Positions 50,670 through 59,585 of a stretch of 64,000 nucleotides of DNA are shown one piece after another. Position 1 is the first letter of the stretch. Each line of letters opens with the position of its first letter. A model generated the notes under the pieces. The model worked only from the letters and a program-made list of their open reading frames with translations, ran no database searches and had not been told where the DNA came from. The DNA is from Rhodoferax ferrireducens (GTDB lineage: Bacteria > Pseudomonadota > Gammaproteobacteria > Burkholderiales > Burkholderiaceae_C): contig MTEI01000016.1 of the NCBI GenBank assembly GCA_002083775.1, positions 1 to 64,000 on the forward strand, given 5' to 3'. The position numbers were made by a program, and so were the translations under genes.

Positions 50670-51518
50670 TCAGACTTCATTCGCCCAGACGGTAAATCGC
50701 TGCAGCGTGTTGGGCCCGAAGGTGCTGGCCAGCGCCACGTCACAGGCGTCGCGCCCGCGCGCCATCAGCACCCGGCCGATGCGCGGCGTGTTGTTGCGCG
50801 CATCGAAGGTGTACCAGCGGTCACCCAGAAAGGCCTCGAACCAGCCGGCAAAATCCATCGGCGCTGGCACCGCCGGGATGCGGATGTCGCCCAGGTAACC
50901 GGTGCAGTAGCGCGCCGGGATGTTCATGCAGCGGCAAAAGGCAATCGCCAGGTGGGCATAGTCGCGGCACACGCCCTGGCCTTCGTTGTAGGCCTCCCAG
51001 GCGGTGCGGGTGCGCCGGGCGTGGTGGTAGCCAAATTCGATGTGCCGGTGTACAAAGTCGCAGATCGCCTGCACCCGTGCCCAACCGGTGGGGCCGTGGC
51101 CAAACAGCTGCCAGGCGATCTCAGACAGTTGGTCGGTTTCGCAATAGCGGCTGCCCAGCAAATACACCAGCGTCGATTCGGGCAGCAACTCCACCGGCAC
51201 CTGCATCGCCCACGGCGCCAGCGCATCGGGCAAGCCGCTGTCGTTGATCAGGGCGTCGGTGCCCAGCACAAAGCGCCCCGGCGGCGCCACGATGCGGCTG
51301 CACCAGTTGCCAAACATGTCGTGGTAAGCCGTCACCGGTACCGGCGGGTTGGTCACCAGCAGGTCGGGGCGCACCAAGTCGGCTGCACGGGAGTGGTGAA
51401 TGCTCAGCGCCAGAATCATCGGGGTAGGTGCCGGGCAGTCATAAACCATCTCGAAACCCAGGCGCATCTGCACGGGCGGGCTGGATGGTGAGAAAGGGGG
51501 GCTCAGTTCGTCGTTCAT
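50670..51518 (-). CDS. transglutaminase-like cysteine protease family protein
   Basis: The 282-residue protein has an N-terminal transglutaminase-like domain (MRLGFEMVYDCPAPTPMILAL) and a catalytic core. The core shows VQAICDFVHRHIEFGYHHARRT, the nucleophile region GVCRDYAHLAIAFCRCMNIPARYCTGYLGDI with Cys near 183, and MDFAGWFEAFLGDRWYTFDARNN. The expected His is part of a related W-E segment, and Asp lies in TFDAR. GRVLMARGRDACDVALASTFGP near the C-terminus is typical of this bacterial family. No signal peptide is seen. Substrate is unknown. Confidence 0.88.
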   Translation of the reverse strand: MNDELSPPFSPSSPPVQMRLGFEMVYDCPAPTPMILALSIHHSRAADLVRPDLLVTNPPVPVTAYHDMFGNWCSRIVAPPGRFVLGTDALINDSGLPDALAPWAMQVPVELLPESTLVYLLGSRYCETDQLSEIAWQLFGHGPTGWARVQAICDFVHRHIEFGYHHARRTRTAWEAYNEGQGVCRDYAHLAIAFCRCMNIPARYCTGYLGDIRIPAVPAPMDFAGWFEAFLGDRWYTFDARNNTPRIGRVLMARGRDACDVALASTFGPNTLQRFTVWANEV

Positions 51519-51704
51519 GGTCGTCTCAGGTAAGAGGGTTGCCGGGGCGGTGCCGGGTTTTCAAGACGCCACACTATAGAAACGCATCGGCTAGCGGTCT
51601 GTGCGCTGGCGAACAGGTTCAACACCACTGCACGCGAGAACTGTGCCAATGAAACCTATTTTTTTGGTGCGAGCTTGCCTGGCGTGCTGGCTGGGCGGTG
51701 GGGT

Positions 51705-53864
51705 TCAGGGGCGTGTTTGCGCCCGCGCTGCGGCGCTGTCAGCTGCCTTCTGGGCGAACTCGGCGCGCAGGGCCTTGAGCTTGGCGCGTGGGTCTTCGCG
51801 GGTAGTGGTTTGGTCCAGCCCCATCTCGGCGATGAACCGGCTGGGTTGCGCGGCCACCATCTCGCGGCCTTTTTTGCGCTTGCGTGTCCAGCTTACCGCC
51901 AGGCTGCGTTGCGCGCGGGTGATGCCGACATACATCAGGCGGCGTTCTTCCTGCAAATGCGCCGTCAGGCTCTCGCTGGCGGCTTCCTGCGCCAGGGCCT
52001 TTTGCGCCGCTGAGGCCTGGCCTGCAGATTCAGCGTCGGGGTTGTCGCGCAGCTTGAAGGGCAACAAACCCTCGGTCACCCCGACCAGCATCACATGCGG
52101 CCACTCCAGGCCTTTGGCCGCGTGCAGGGTTGAGAGCGTGACCACGTTCTGGTCCTTCTCTTGCTCGGAAATCGTTGAGATCAGCGACACGGTTTGCGCC
52201 ACTTCCAGCAGCGACTTGACTTCACCCACCGCGTTGACACCCGTAGCGTCTTCAATTTGCCCACCGCAGCGGCCACTCATCCAGTCGATGAAGTCGATCA
52301 CATTGCCCCAGCGCGCGGCGGCCACCTGTTCGCTGTCTTCGCCGTCGTACAAATATTTTTCGTAGCCGATGTCCTTCAGCCAGTCCAGCAGGAAGGTCTT
52401 GGCGGCTTCAGCACCCAGCGTGTGGCGGGCACGGAACTCCAGGTCGTTCACCTCGCGGCCAAATTCGTGCAGGCTGCCCAACGCCTTGCCGGAAATCATG
52501 CTACCCAAACTCGACGAAAACAACGCGCCAAACATGCTGACCCGGTATTTGCTGGCAAAGTCGCCCAGGTGCGCGAGTGTCTGGTGACCGATACCGCGTT
52601 TGGGCGTGGTCACGGCCCGTAAAAACGCCGGGTCGTCGTTGTTGTTGATCCACAGCCGGAACCAGGCACACAGGTCTTTCACTTCGGCGCGGTCAAAAAA
52701 GCTCGTTCCCCCAGAGACCTTGTAAGGAATCTGCGCTTTTCGCAGCGCTTTTTCAAACGGTTTGGCCTGGTGGTTGGCGCGGTAGAGCACCGCAAAATCC
52801 TTGAATTCCTTGAACTGAGGCCCGGCGTGGGGCAAACCGTTGATGCGCAGGCTCTGGATGCGCGCCACGGTGCGTTCGGCTTCGTGCACCTCGGTGTCGG
52901 CATCCACCACCCGCACCGGTTCACCTTCACCCAGGTCACTCCACAGGTTTTTCGGAAACAGTTTGGGGTTGGGGCCAATCACGTTGTTGGCGGCGCGCAA
53001 GATGGCGGACGTGGAGCGGTAGTTCTGCTCCAGCTTGATGACTTTGAGGCTGGGGAAGTCGATTGGCAGCTTTTTCAAGTTGTCCAGCGTGGCGCCGCGC
53101 CAGCCGTAGATCGACTGGTCGTCGTCACCCACGGCGGTGAACCGTGCCTGGTTCGGGCCATTGCCGCCCACCAATAGCTTCAGCATCTCGTACTGCGTGG
53201 CGTTGGTGTCCTGGTATTCATCCACAAGAAAATGACCCGCCAGACCTTGCCACTTATGCCTGACCTGCTCATGATTTTGTAGTAATTTAAGCGGCAGACC
53301 AATCAGGTCGTCAAAGTCCACGCTCTGGTAGGCGCTGAGGCGTTCTTCGTAGTGCGCCATCACCCGGGCGATGATGCGCTCTGAGTCGTTGCTGGCCGCA
53401 GCCAGCGCGCTGGCTGAATTGAGCCCCTGGTTTTTCCACAGGCTGATGGTCCACTGCCAGCTGCGCGCAGTGGCAGCATCGACACTGCCGCCGGCGTCTT
53501 TCAGGATGCTGGTCACGTCGTCGCTGTCCAGAATGGAAAAGTTGGGTTTCAGGCCCAGCGCCGCGCCGTCTTCGCGCAGCAGGCGCACGCCCAAAGCGTG
53601 AAAAGTGCAGATCACCGCGTCTTTGGCCGCCTTGCCAATCAAGCTGCGGGCGCGCTCGCGCATCTCGGCGGCGGCCTTGTTGGTGAAGGTGATGGCAAAA
53701 ATGCGTTTGGCGGGCACGCCAGACTGAATCAGCCGACCAATCTTGTGCGTGATCACCCGCGTTTTGCCCGACCCGGCGCCAGCCAGCACCAGGCATGGGC
53801 CGTGCAGATAGTTCACCGCTTCTTGCTGGGCGAGGTTGAGACCGGTGTTTGGGGAGTGGGACAT
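51705..53864 (-). CDS. rep: Rep/UvrD-type ATP-dependent DNA helicase
   Basis: The 719-residue SF1A helicase starts LNLAQQEAVNYLHGPCLVLAGAGSGKTRVI (Walker A near 26-33), followed by AITFTNKAAAEMRERA, TFHALGVRLLRE, SVDFDDLIGLPLKLL, the DEYQDTNATQYEML motif and VGDDDQSIYGWRGA. LEQNYRSTSAIL, VSLSTLHAAKGLEW-like VVTLSTLHAAKGLEWPHVML and EERRLMYVGITRAQ complete the motifs. The spacing fits Rep or PcrA/UvrD; size and the short C-terminus (no long UvrD tail) favour Rep. It aids replication past bound proteins. It diverges from the DUF4143 ATPase gene. Confidence 0.94.
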   Translation of the reverse strand: MSHSPNTGLNLAQQEAVNYLHGPCLVLAGAGSGKTRVITHKIGRLIQSGVPAKRIFAITFTNKAAAEMRERARSLIGKAAKDAVICTFHALGVRLLREDGAALGLKPNFSILDSDDVTSILKDAGGSVDAATARSWQWTISLWKNQGLNSASALAAASNDSERIIARVMAHYEERLSAYQSVDFDDLIGLPLKLLQNHEQVRHKWQGLAGHFLVDEYQDTNATQYEMLKLLVGGNGPNQARFTAVGDDDQSIYGWRGATLDNLKKLPIDFPSLKVIKLEQNYRSTSAILRAANNVIGPNPKLFPKNLWSDLGEGEPVRVVDADTEVHEAERTVARIQSLRINGLPHAGPQFKEFKDFAVLYRANHQAKPFEKALRKAQIPYKVSGGTSFFDRAEVKDLCAWFRLWINNNDDPAFLRAVTTPKRGIGHQTLAHLGDFASKYRVSMFGALFSSSLGSMISGKALGSLHEFGREVNDLEFRARHTLGAEAAKTFLLDWLKDIGYEKYLYDGEDSEQVAAARWGNVIDFIDWMSGRCGGQIEDATGVNAVGEVKSLLEVAQTVSLISTISEQEKDQNVVTLSTLHAAKGLEWPHVMLVGVTEGLLPFKLRDNPDAESAGQASAAQKALAQEAASESLTAHLQEERRLMYVGITRAQRSLAVSWTRKRKKGREMVAAQPSRFIAEMGLDQTTTREDPRAKLKALRAEFAQKAADSAAARAQTRP

Positions 53865-53990
53865 GCAGGGGAAAGACGCAGGAGCGGGCGGGGACGGGAC
53901 AGAGCAGGGGGCGAATCATACCCAGCCAAGTCCCTCGCACCGTTGGCGCCTACCAGTTTGCCAGAAAGTGGCGGTAGATGATGTTAAAAG

Positions 53991-54024
53991 GTTTCAATCA
54001 GCGATCCTGAAAGTTTCAATCAGC
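53991..54024 (+). promoter_or_regulatory. direct repeat upstream of the DUF4143 ATPase gene
   Basis: GTTTCAATCAGC occurs at 53991-54002 and 54013-54024, a 22-base period of about two helical turns. It ends 26 bases before the ATPase start. The arrangement looks like a paired regulator site. The sequence resembles part of some CRISPR repeats, but two copies with a ten-base spacer do not make an array. Confidence 0.5.
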
Positions 54025-54049
54025 CGTAATTAAACCTTACACTTGGCCG

Positions 54050-55327
54050 ATGGTTGATCTGCCACTGTCCCCCACTGCCCCAGTATTGCCGCGCTTTGCT
54101 GAAGCGGGCTTGCAGGCCAGTTTGCTGGATACACCCGTGGTGTTGTTACAAGGCCCACGCCAATGTGGCAAGACCACGCTGGCACGCACGGTCACCGCCT
54201 CATCCGGGTACGGGTATCTGAGTTTTGATGATGACAACCTGGTGCGTGCGGCGCGGGCAGATCCACTGGGTTTTGTGGCGGATCTGCCACCCAAAGTGGT
54301 GCTGGACGAAATTCAGCGTGTTCCGGAGCTGTTCACTTCGCTGAAGCTGGCTGTTGATCGGGACCGCCGACCGGGTAGGTTTTTGCTGACTGGCTCGGCC
54401 GATGTCCTGCTGCTGCCCAAACTCGCCGATTCCCTGGCTGGTCGGCTGGAAGTGGTTCGGCTGCATCCTTTGTCACAAGCTGAGCTGGGTCAGCAGCCCG
54501 CCGGTTTTCTGAAATCTCTTTTTGCCACCGAATTCCCGATGCAGTCTTGCGAGCGTTTGGGGCTGGCACTGGCAGAACGGGTGGTCGCTGGGGGATTCCC
54601 AGCGGCGCTGACCCGCCAGCCCGCGCGCAGACGCGCCTGGTACCAGGCCTATGTGCAGACGCTGGTGCAGCGTGATGTGCGCGATCTGGCCCGCATTGCT
54701 GCGCTGGAGGTGATGCCGCGTTTGCTGGAGCTGGCGGCGGGCCAGACCGCGCACCTGTTCAATGTGAGTGAATTGGCTGGTCCGTTTGGGCTGAGTCGGC
54801 CCACGGTGCGCGATTACCTGACGCTGCTGGAGCGCGTTTTTCTGGTGGATGTGTTGCCACCCTGGCATCTGCGGCAAATCAGCCGCCTGGTCAAAACACC
54901 CAAACTTCACCTGGGTGATACCGGCGTGGCAGCCGCGCTGTTGCGGGTGGATGCGGCCGCATTACACGCCAACCGGACGTTATTGGGGCAGTTGCTGGAG
55001 ACTTTTGTGTTTCAGGAATTGCGTCGCCAGGCCAGTGCCGAGCCGGGTGCGACGGCTTTTTATCACTTTCGCAACCGCGACGACCATGAGGTGGACATCG
55101 TGCTGGAACAAGGTGATCGGCTGGCGGGTGTTGAAGTCAAGGCTTCTGGCACGGTCCGCGCGGAAGATTTTCGGGGCCTGCGCAAACTGCAAGAGATCGT
55201 GGGCGACAGGTTTGCCTGCGGCGTGGTGCTGTATGACGGAGAGGTCAGTCTGCGCTTTGGCCCGGCGCTGTTCGCGCTGCCGATGCAGACTTTATGGCAT
55301 GCTGGCGCTGAACTTGGCGCAGACTGA
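54050..55327 (+). CDS. AAA ATPase with DUF4143 domain
   Basis: The 425-residue protein has the AAA_14/DUF4143 layout. Walker A VLLQGPRQCGKTTLA lies near 28-42, then YLSFDDDNLVRAARADPLGF, the Walker B-like VVLDEIQRVPELF near 85, and RFLLTGSADVLLLPKLADSLAGR. The DUF4143 region follows with YVQTLVQRDVRDLARI, SRPTVRDYLTLLERVFLVDVLPPW, LHLGDTGVAAALL and FYHFRNRDDHEVDIVLEQGDR, ending in GVEVKAS (nuclease-like K). Such proteins are common mobile-associated ATPases of unknown function, sometimes linked to toxin-like or defence roles. The final part resembles a restriction-endonuclease-like fold. It diverges from rep. Confidence 0.85.
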   Translation: MVDLPLSPTAPVLPRFAEAGLQASLLDTPVVLLQGPRQCGKTTLARTVTASSGYGYLSFDDDNLVRAARADPLGFVADLPPKVVLDEIQRVPELFTSLKLAVDRDRRPGRFLLTGSADVLLLPKLADSLAGRLEVVRLHPLSQAELGQQPAGFLKSLFATEFPMQSCERLGLALAERVVAGGFPAALTRQPARRRAWYQAYVQTLVQRDVRDLARIAALEVMPRLLELAAGQTAHLFNVSELAGPFGLSRPTVRDYLTLLERVFLVDVLPPWHLRQISRLVKTPKLHLGDTGVAAALLRVDAAALHANRTLLGQLLETFVFQELRRQASAEPGATAFYHFRNRDDHEVDIVLEQGDRLAGVEVKASGTVRAEDFRGLRKLQEIVGDRFACGVVLYDGEVSLRFGPALFALPMQTLWHAGAELGAD

Positions 55328-55351
55328 CCTCGCTCCAGCCAGAATCCTGCC

Positions 55352-56317
55352 ATGCTCACCATCTTCACCGTTACCTTCCCGTTCTTCGCCCTGGTCCTGG
55401 CGGGCTATCTGGCAGCGCGAAGGCGGCTATTGCCGCTGGACGCGATTGCCGGGCTGAATGGCTTTGTGCTGTTTTTTGCCCTGCCCTGCATGTTGTTCCG
55501 CTTTGGTGCCAACACGCCGATTGCCCAGTTGCTGGACGGGTCCGTGGCGCTGGTGTGGCTGGTCTGTGGCCTGATCATGGTGGGTTTGACCGTGGTCACC
55601 AGTTTGAACGCGCGCATTGGCTGGAACGATGCGGCGTTTGGTGCGCTGGTGGCGGCGTTTCCCAACTCGGGGTTCATGGGCGTGCCGCTGCTGGTGGCGC
55701 TGCTGGGCGCGCAGGCCGCCGGGCCAACCATTTTGACCATGGTGATCGACATGGTGGTGATCACCTCGCTGTGTATCGCGCTGTCCCGGCTGGACGGGGC
55801 TGACGAACATGGTGTGGCCAAGGCGCTGAAAAATGCCCTCAAAGGCGTCTTGACCAACCCCATGCCGTGGTCCATCTTGCTGGGGGCGCTGGCTTCGGTA
55901 CTGGGTTTTCAGCTGGTCGGACCGGTGATGAAGGTGGTGGACATGCTGGCCGATGCGGCCTCGCCGGTGGCCTTGTTCACCATTGGCGCGGTGCTGGCCC
56001 GCTCACAAATGCTCGCAGCTGCGGGCCACACGCGGGCACCCTTGCTGCGTGATGTGCTGCCAGTGGCGCTGTTCAAGCTGTTTTTGCACCCGCTGCTGGT
56101 GCTGGCTGTGGGCTGGCTGGCCATGCGCGCCGGGCTGCCGCTGCAGGCCAGCGCGCTGACGGTGATTGTGCTGGTGGCGGCGCTGCCGAGTGCCAGCAAC
56201 GTGTCATTGCTGGCGGAGCGCTTTGGTGCCGACAACGGGCGGGTGGCCCGCATCATCTTGCTGTCGACGGCCTCGGCCTTTGTGACCTTTTCGCTGGCGG
56301 TGGCGGCGCTGCGCTGA
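55352..56317 (+). CDS. AEC-family transporter (auxin efflux carrier/malonate-like)
   Basis: The 321-residue membrane protein has about ten helices in the BART/AEC pattern. It starts MLTIFTVTFPFFALVLAGYL, then LNGFVLFFALPCMLFRFGA, the proline-linked ...GFMGVPLLVALLGAQ region, LTNPMPWSILLGALASVLGFQLVGPV and a C-terminal LTVIVLVAALPSASNVSLLAERFG. It matches bacterial homologues of malonate (MdcF) or other carboxylate carriers. Substrate is not predictable. It begins 25 bases after the ATPase stop in the same orientation. Confidence 0.88.
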   Translation: MLTIFTVTFPFFALVLAGYLAARRRLLPLDAIAGLNGFVLFFALPCMLFRFGANTPIAQLLDGSVALVWLVCGLIMVGLTVVTSLNARIGWNDAAFGALVAAFPNSGFMGVPLLVALLGAQAAGPTILTMVIDMVVITSLCIALSRLDGADEHGVAKALKNALKGVLTNPMPWSILLGALASVLGFQLVGPVMKVVDMLADAASPVALFTIGAVLARSQMLAAAGHTRAPLLRDVLPVALFKLFLHPLLVLAVGWLAMRAGLPLQASALTVIVLVAALPSASNVSLLAERFGADNGRVARIILLSTASAFVTFSLAVAALR

Positions 56318-56494
56318 ACGGGCAGGCAGACCGGGCCGCGCGGAACGGGTGTTTGGATGACTTTGGGGAATCAGCGACACGGATATGTCACGAAAACCTG
56401 ACACAACTCAAGTGCCCAGGCCCTGGAACCCGCTAACCTGCAGCCTTATCCCTTGAAAAACACCACCGATCAACGCTGATCGCAAAGGAAAAGC

Positions 56495-57289
56495 ATGTTC
56501 CCCTGGTTAACGTATACCGTTTTTGGCATAGCTGCGGCGCTGGCCAGTATTGCCCTGTTCTTTTTTGCGCTGACCCGTGGGGCTTTGCTGGTGCGCGGTG
56601 CGTTGGGCCGGATGCAGCGCGAGGCTGCCCATGTGTACCCGATTTATTCCAACATGCGGCTGATCCGGTTTGTGGACTACCAGCCGGTGATTGCGGCCAT
56701 TCTGCTGTTCCAGTACAGCCGCCTGGTGTCCATCATCACCCACGGCCTGAAGCGCACCGACCTCAAAGGCAAGCAGGTGCTGATCACCTCGTGTGCCTTT
56801 GGCAACGTGATGCCGCGCGTGGTCAAGGCCTCGGTGCAGGCAGGGGTGCACAAGGTGCTGGTGGCAGACATCATCCAGAACGAACTCGACCACGCCAAAG
56901 GCAAGCTGGCTGACTACACCGGCCGCGTTGACTACCAGCGCGACAACGCCATTGCCATGAAGCAGGCTGACAACTCGGTCAGCGCCAACATCATCTTCTT
57001 TTTGCTGCATGAGCTGCCGCATCACCTCAAGGGAGAAGCGCTCAAAGAGGCGGTGCGGGTGCTGGCGCCAGGCGGCAAGCTGTACCTGGCCGAGTTTCAT
57101 CGGCCCCGGCCGTGGCTGCTGCGGGTGCTGAGCTGGACCTATTTCAAGGTGTTTGAACCTTTTGGCCTGGCGCTGTGGGACACGCATGACCCGGTGCAGC
57201 AGTTGCAAGCCATGCCCGGTGTGAGCTGTGAGCGCCACACCGTGTTTTTTGGTAACTTCCAGGTGATTGTGGCAACAAAAGTGGCTTGA
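56495..57289 (+). CDS. rquA: RquA-like rhodoquinone biosynthesis methyltransferase-fold protein
   Basis: RquA converts ubiquinone to rhodoquinone, which carries electrons to fumarate or other acceptors at low potential. The 264-residue protein begins with a membrane helix, VFGIAAALASIALFFFALTR, and then VYPIYSNMRLIRFVDYQPVIAAILLFQ. The Class I methyltransferase fold follows: LKGKQVLITSCAFGNVMPRVVK, VLVADIIQNELDHAKGKL, YQRDNAIAMKQADNSVSANIIFFLLHELPHHLKGEALKEAVRVLAPGGKLYLAEFHRP. The FFLLHEL/QP block and the Asn/Ser-rich QRDNA... segment replace usual methyltransferase motifs and fit RquA. Rhodoferax species make rhodoquinone. The end overlaps a repeat copy and converges with priA. Similarity to other methyltransferases means a small chance of a different function. 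Confidence 0.68.
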   Translation: MFPWLTYTVFGIAAALASIALFFFALTRGALLVRGALGRMQREAAHVYPIYSNMRLIRFVDYQPVIAAILLFQYSRLVSIITHGLKRTDLKGKQVLITSCAFGNVMPRVVKASVQAGVHKVLVADIIQNELDHAKGKLADYTGRVDYQRDNAIAMKQADNSVSANIIFFLLHELPHHLKGEALKEAVRVLAPGGKLYLAEFHRPRPWLLRVLSWTYFKVFEPFGLALWDTHDPVQQLQAMPGVSCERHTVFFGNFQVIVATKVA

Positions 57290-57331
57290 GTCCTTATAGA
57301 ATAAGGGCAAATAGCTCTTAAATCAAGAGCG
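57287..57331 (+). repeat. dispersed palindromic repeat, copy 13, at the rquA/priA convergence
   Basis: TGAGTCCTTAT, AGA, ATAAGGGC, AAA, TAGCTCTTAAATCAAGAGC. It contains both the rquA stop (57287-57289) and the priA stop plus its last codons, so it occupies the whole convergent junction and could act as a bidirectional terminator. Confidence 0.8.
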
Positions 57332-59585
57332 GATCAACGTCAATCGCCCAGCGTAGCAGGCCCTTGCAGGCAGGCTGGCTGCGGGTGGCGTGCAAGGTGG
57401 TTTGCCAGGTATTGAGGAAGCGCTGCAGCGCGGTGCGCGACGGGCTCTCGACCAGCATCTGGGCGCGCTCCACATTGGCTACCCGCGCAATGCTCATCGG
57501 CACCGCCGGGTACAAGGTGATGTGCGTCAGGTACGCGGCCAGTTCGGGCACAGTGGCGCTGGCCTGGCTGGCAGCATTCAAAAAAGCTTGGGCGGCTTCC
57601 TGCGTGCGGGCGTCGGCGCGCACCAGCGCCTGAAAGCTGAACGGCGGCATGCCGGCCTGCTCGCGCTCCAGCAGTTGTGATTGGGCAAACGCCGGGTAGT
57701 CGTGCTGCTTTAGAGCCTCGTAAAGCGGGTGCGTCGGGTGAAAGGTTTGTACCCACATCTCGCTGCGGCTGGTGTTGCTGGCGTCGCGCCCGGCCCGGCC
57801 AGCCGCCTGCATCAGCAGGCCAAACAGCCGCTCGGGGGAACGGAAGTCGCTGGAAAACAGCGCGCCATCGGGGTTGATCGCCGCCACCAGCGTGATGCGG
57901 CGAAAGTCGTGCCCTTTGGCGATCATCTGCGTGCCCACCAGCACATCCACCTCGCCCGAGTGCACCTGCGCCAGCTGGCTCTCCAGCGAACCCTTGAGTT
58001 TGGTGGTGTCGGCGTCAATGCGGGCAATGCGCACGGCGCTGCCGTCCGGGTGGCTGATGCCGCTGAGCATGACCGCAAGCTGTTCTTCCAGCCGCTCCGT
58101 GCCACGCCCGACCGGGGCAATGTCCAGGCTGCCGCAGTCCGGGCAGGCGCGCGGCACGCGTTCGGCAAAACCACAGTGGTGGCAGCGCAGGCTGCGGTCG
58201 ATCTTGTGAAAAACGCGATAGGCGCTGCAGTGCGGGCAGGTGCTTTTCCAGTCGCAGTCGCTGCAGCTCAGCACCGGGGCGTAACCGCGCCGGTTCAAAA
58301 ACACCATGCTTTGTTCACCCCGGGCGATGCGCTGGGCGATGGCGTCCAGCAGCGGTGGCGAGATCACACAGCCTTTGGGCTGGTGGTTCATGTCGACGCG
58401 GCGCACCAGTGGCAAAACGCCTGCGGCGTTGGGCAAGGTGGCGTTGGCCCCGACCCGGCTGGGCATCTCCAGGCGCTGGTAGCGGCCGCCCTCAGCCGCC
58501 GGGCGGCTGTGGTACCAGCTCTCCAGCGACGGTGTGGCCGAACCCAGCAGCACTTTGGCACCGTCCAGCCGGGCGCGGTACACCGCCAGGTCGCGCGCCG
58601 AGTACCGCGCGCCCTCATGGCTTTTGTAGCTGGGGTCGTGCTCCTCGTCGACGATGATCAGCTTGAGTTGTGGCATCGACGCAAACACCGCCATGCGGGT
58701 GCCCAGCACGATGCGCGCCTGCCCGCTGTGCGCCGCCAGCCAGCTGGCCAAGCGCTGCGCCGGGGTCATGCCGCTGTGCATCGACACCACGGCGTCCAGT
58801 CCATACTGAGCACTGAAACGTGCCTTGAAACGTTCTTCCAGTTGAGGGGTCAGGTTGATCTCGGGCACCATCACCAGCGCCTGGGCCGTGGCCGAGCCCG
58901 CCAGCAGGTCGGCGGTGCAGCGCATGAACACCTCGGTCTTGCCACTGCCGGTGGCGCCAAACAGCAGGAACGGCCCGGGTTGGGCATGAAATTGGCCGAT
59001 AGCCCTTATCTGTTCTAGGGTAAGTGCTACTAAATCAGTATTTTTTGACATGCTGCTCAGGGCGACGGGTGCGGGTTCCTGCTGCGTCAGTTGTGGCACT
59101 GGCTCGTCAACCGTGAGGGTAGCCGCGGGGCTGAGTTGGGCGGGTGGCGCCTTGGCCGCCTGGGTGGCCCGCTTTTTCAGACGTCGGGCCAGTTGCAGGG
59201 TGCTGAGGTCGCGCAACTGCGGCGGCAGGGCAGCCAGCGCCACTTCACCCGCCGAGCGCTGGTAGTAGCTGGCAGCAAAGCTGATCAGGGCGCGCCAGGT
59301 GGGGCTCAGTGGGGCCAGAGCATCCAGCGCTGCAGCGATCGGACGCAACTTGGCCGGGTCGAGCGCGTTGGAGGCGGCGCCTGCCGCAGCATCTGGGCCG
59401 GGTAGGTCCCACACCACACCCAGCAGCTCACGCTGCCCCAGCGGCACCCGCACCAGCGTGCCTGCGGGCCATGGCTGGTCGCTCAGGTAAGTGAGTGCAC
59501 CGGCCATTTGGCTGTGGGCCGGTGTGTGGACCAGCACGGCGACTGGATGGCTCGCCTGCAGGCCGATTTGGGGTGAGTTGTTCAA
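57318..59585 (-). CDS. priA: primosomal protein N' (replication restart helicase PriA)
   Basis: PriA rebuilds replication forks. The 755-residue protein has an N-terminal 3'-DNA-binding part (RVPLGQRELLGVVWDLP), a linker, and Walker A LLFGATGSGKTEVF near 205-220. Then come VMVPEINLTPQLEERF, the DEEH motif IIVDEEHDPSYKSHEGARYSARD, SATPSLESW and a zinc domain with cysteines in VLSCSDCDWKSTCPHC, CHHCG and ACPDCG. The C-terminal helicase motifs DADTTKLKGSL, VGTQMIAKGHDF and LMQAAGRAGRD are present. A repeat copy encodes residues near 182-196 in the linker before Walker A. The start is after a sequence with a DnaA-box-like site. Confidence 0.96.
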   Translation of the reverse strand: MNNSPQIGLQASHPVAVLVHTPAHSQMAGALTYLSDQPWPAGTLVRVPLGQRELLGVVWDLPGPDAAAGAASNALDPAKLRPIAAALDALAPLSPTWRALISFAASYYQRSAGEVALAALPPQLRDLSTLQLARRLKKRATQAAKAPPAQLSPAATLTVDEPVPQLTQQEPAPVALSSMSKNTDLVALTLEQIRAIGQFHAQPGPFLLFGATGSGKTEVFMRCTADLLAGSATAQALVMVPEINLTPQLEERFKARFSAQYGLDAVVSMHSGMTPAQRLASWLAAHSGQARIVLGTRMAVFASMPQLKLIIVDEEHDPSYKSHEGARYSARDLAVYRARLDGAKVLLGSATPSLESWYHSRPAAEGGRYQRLEMPSRVGANATLPNAAGVLPLVRRVDMNHQPKGCVISPPLLDAIAQRIARGEQSMVFLNRRGYAPVLSCSDCDWKSTCPHCSAYRVFHKIDRSLRCHHCGFAERVPRACPDCGSLDIAPVGRGTERLEEQLAVMLSGISHPDGSAVRIARIDADTTKLKGSLESQLAQVHSGEVDVLVGTQMIAKGHDFRRITLVAAINPDGALFSSDFRSPERLFGLLMQAAGRAGRDASNTSRSEMWVQTFHPTHPLYEALKQHDYPAFAQSQLLEREQAGMPPFSFQALVRADARTQEAAQAFLNAASQASATVPELAAYLTHITLYPAVPMSIARVANVERAQMLVESPSRTALQRFLNTWQTTLHATRSQPACKGLLRWAIDVDPLLI
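58989..59040 (+). repeat. dispersed palindromic repeat, copy 14, inside priA
   Basis: AAATTGGCCGATAGCCC, TTATCTGTTC, TAGGGT, AAG, TGCTACTAAATCAGTA. It shares both flanks with the copy inside thiL, and both encode the peptide IRAxGQF on the minus strand. It falls in the linker before the PriA Walker A motif and does not break the frame. Confidence 0.8.

Noticed and set aside
51519..51704. Small gene between the transglutaminase and helicase genes
   Set aside because: Short frames here have no ribosome site or family resemblance; nothing can be supported.
53240..53300. Further repeat copy inside the rep helicase gene
   Set aside because: The stretch is A/T-rich and vaguely similar to the repeat tail, but paired arms cannot be aligned convincingly.
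53991..54024. CRISPR remnant
   Set aside because: Only two copies with a ten-base gap; no spacers or cas genes.
57729..59018. Long open frame on the plus strand inside priA
   Set aside because: It is antisense to a clear PriA with all motifs, and its translation is rich in His/Gly/Ala with no family resemblance, as expected for a shadow frame.
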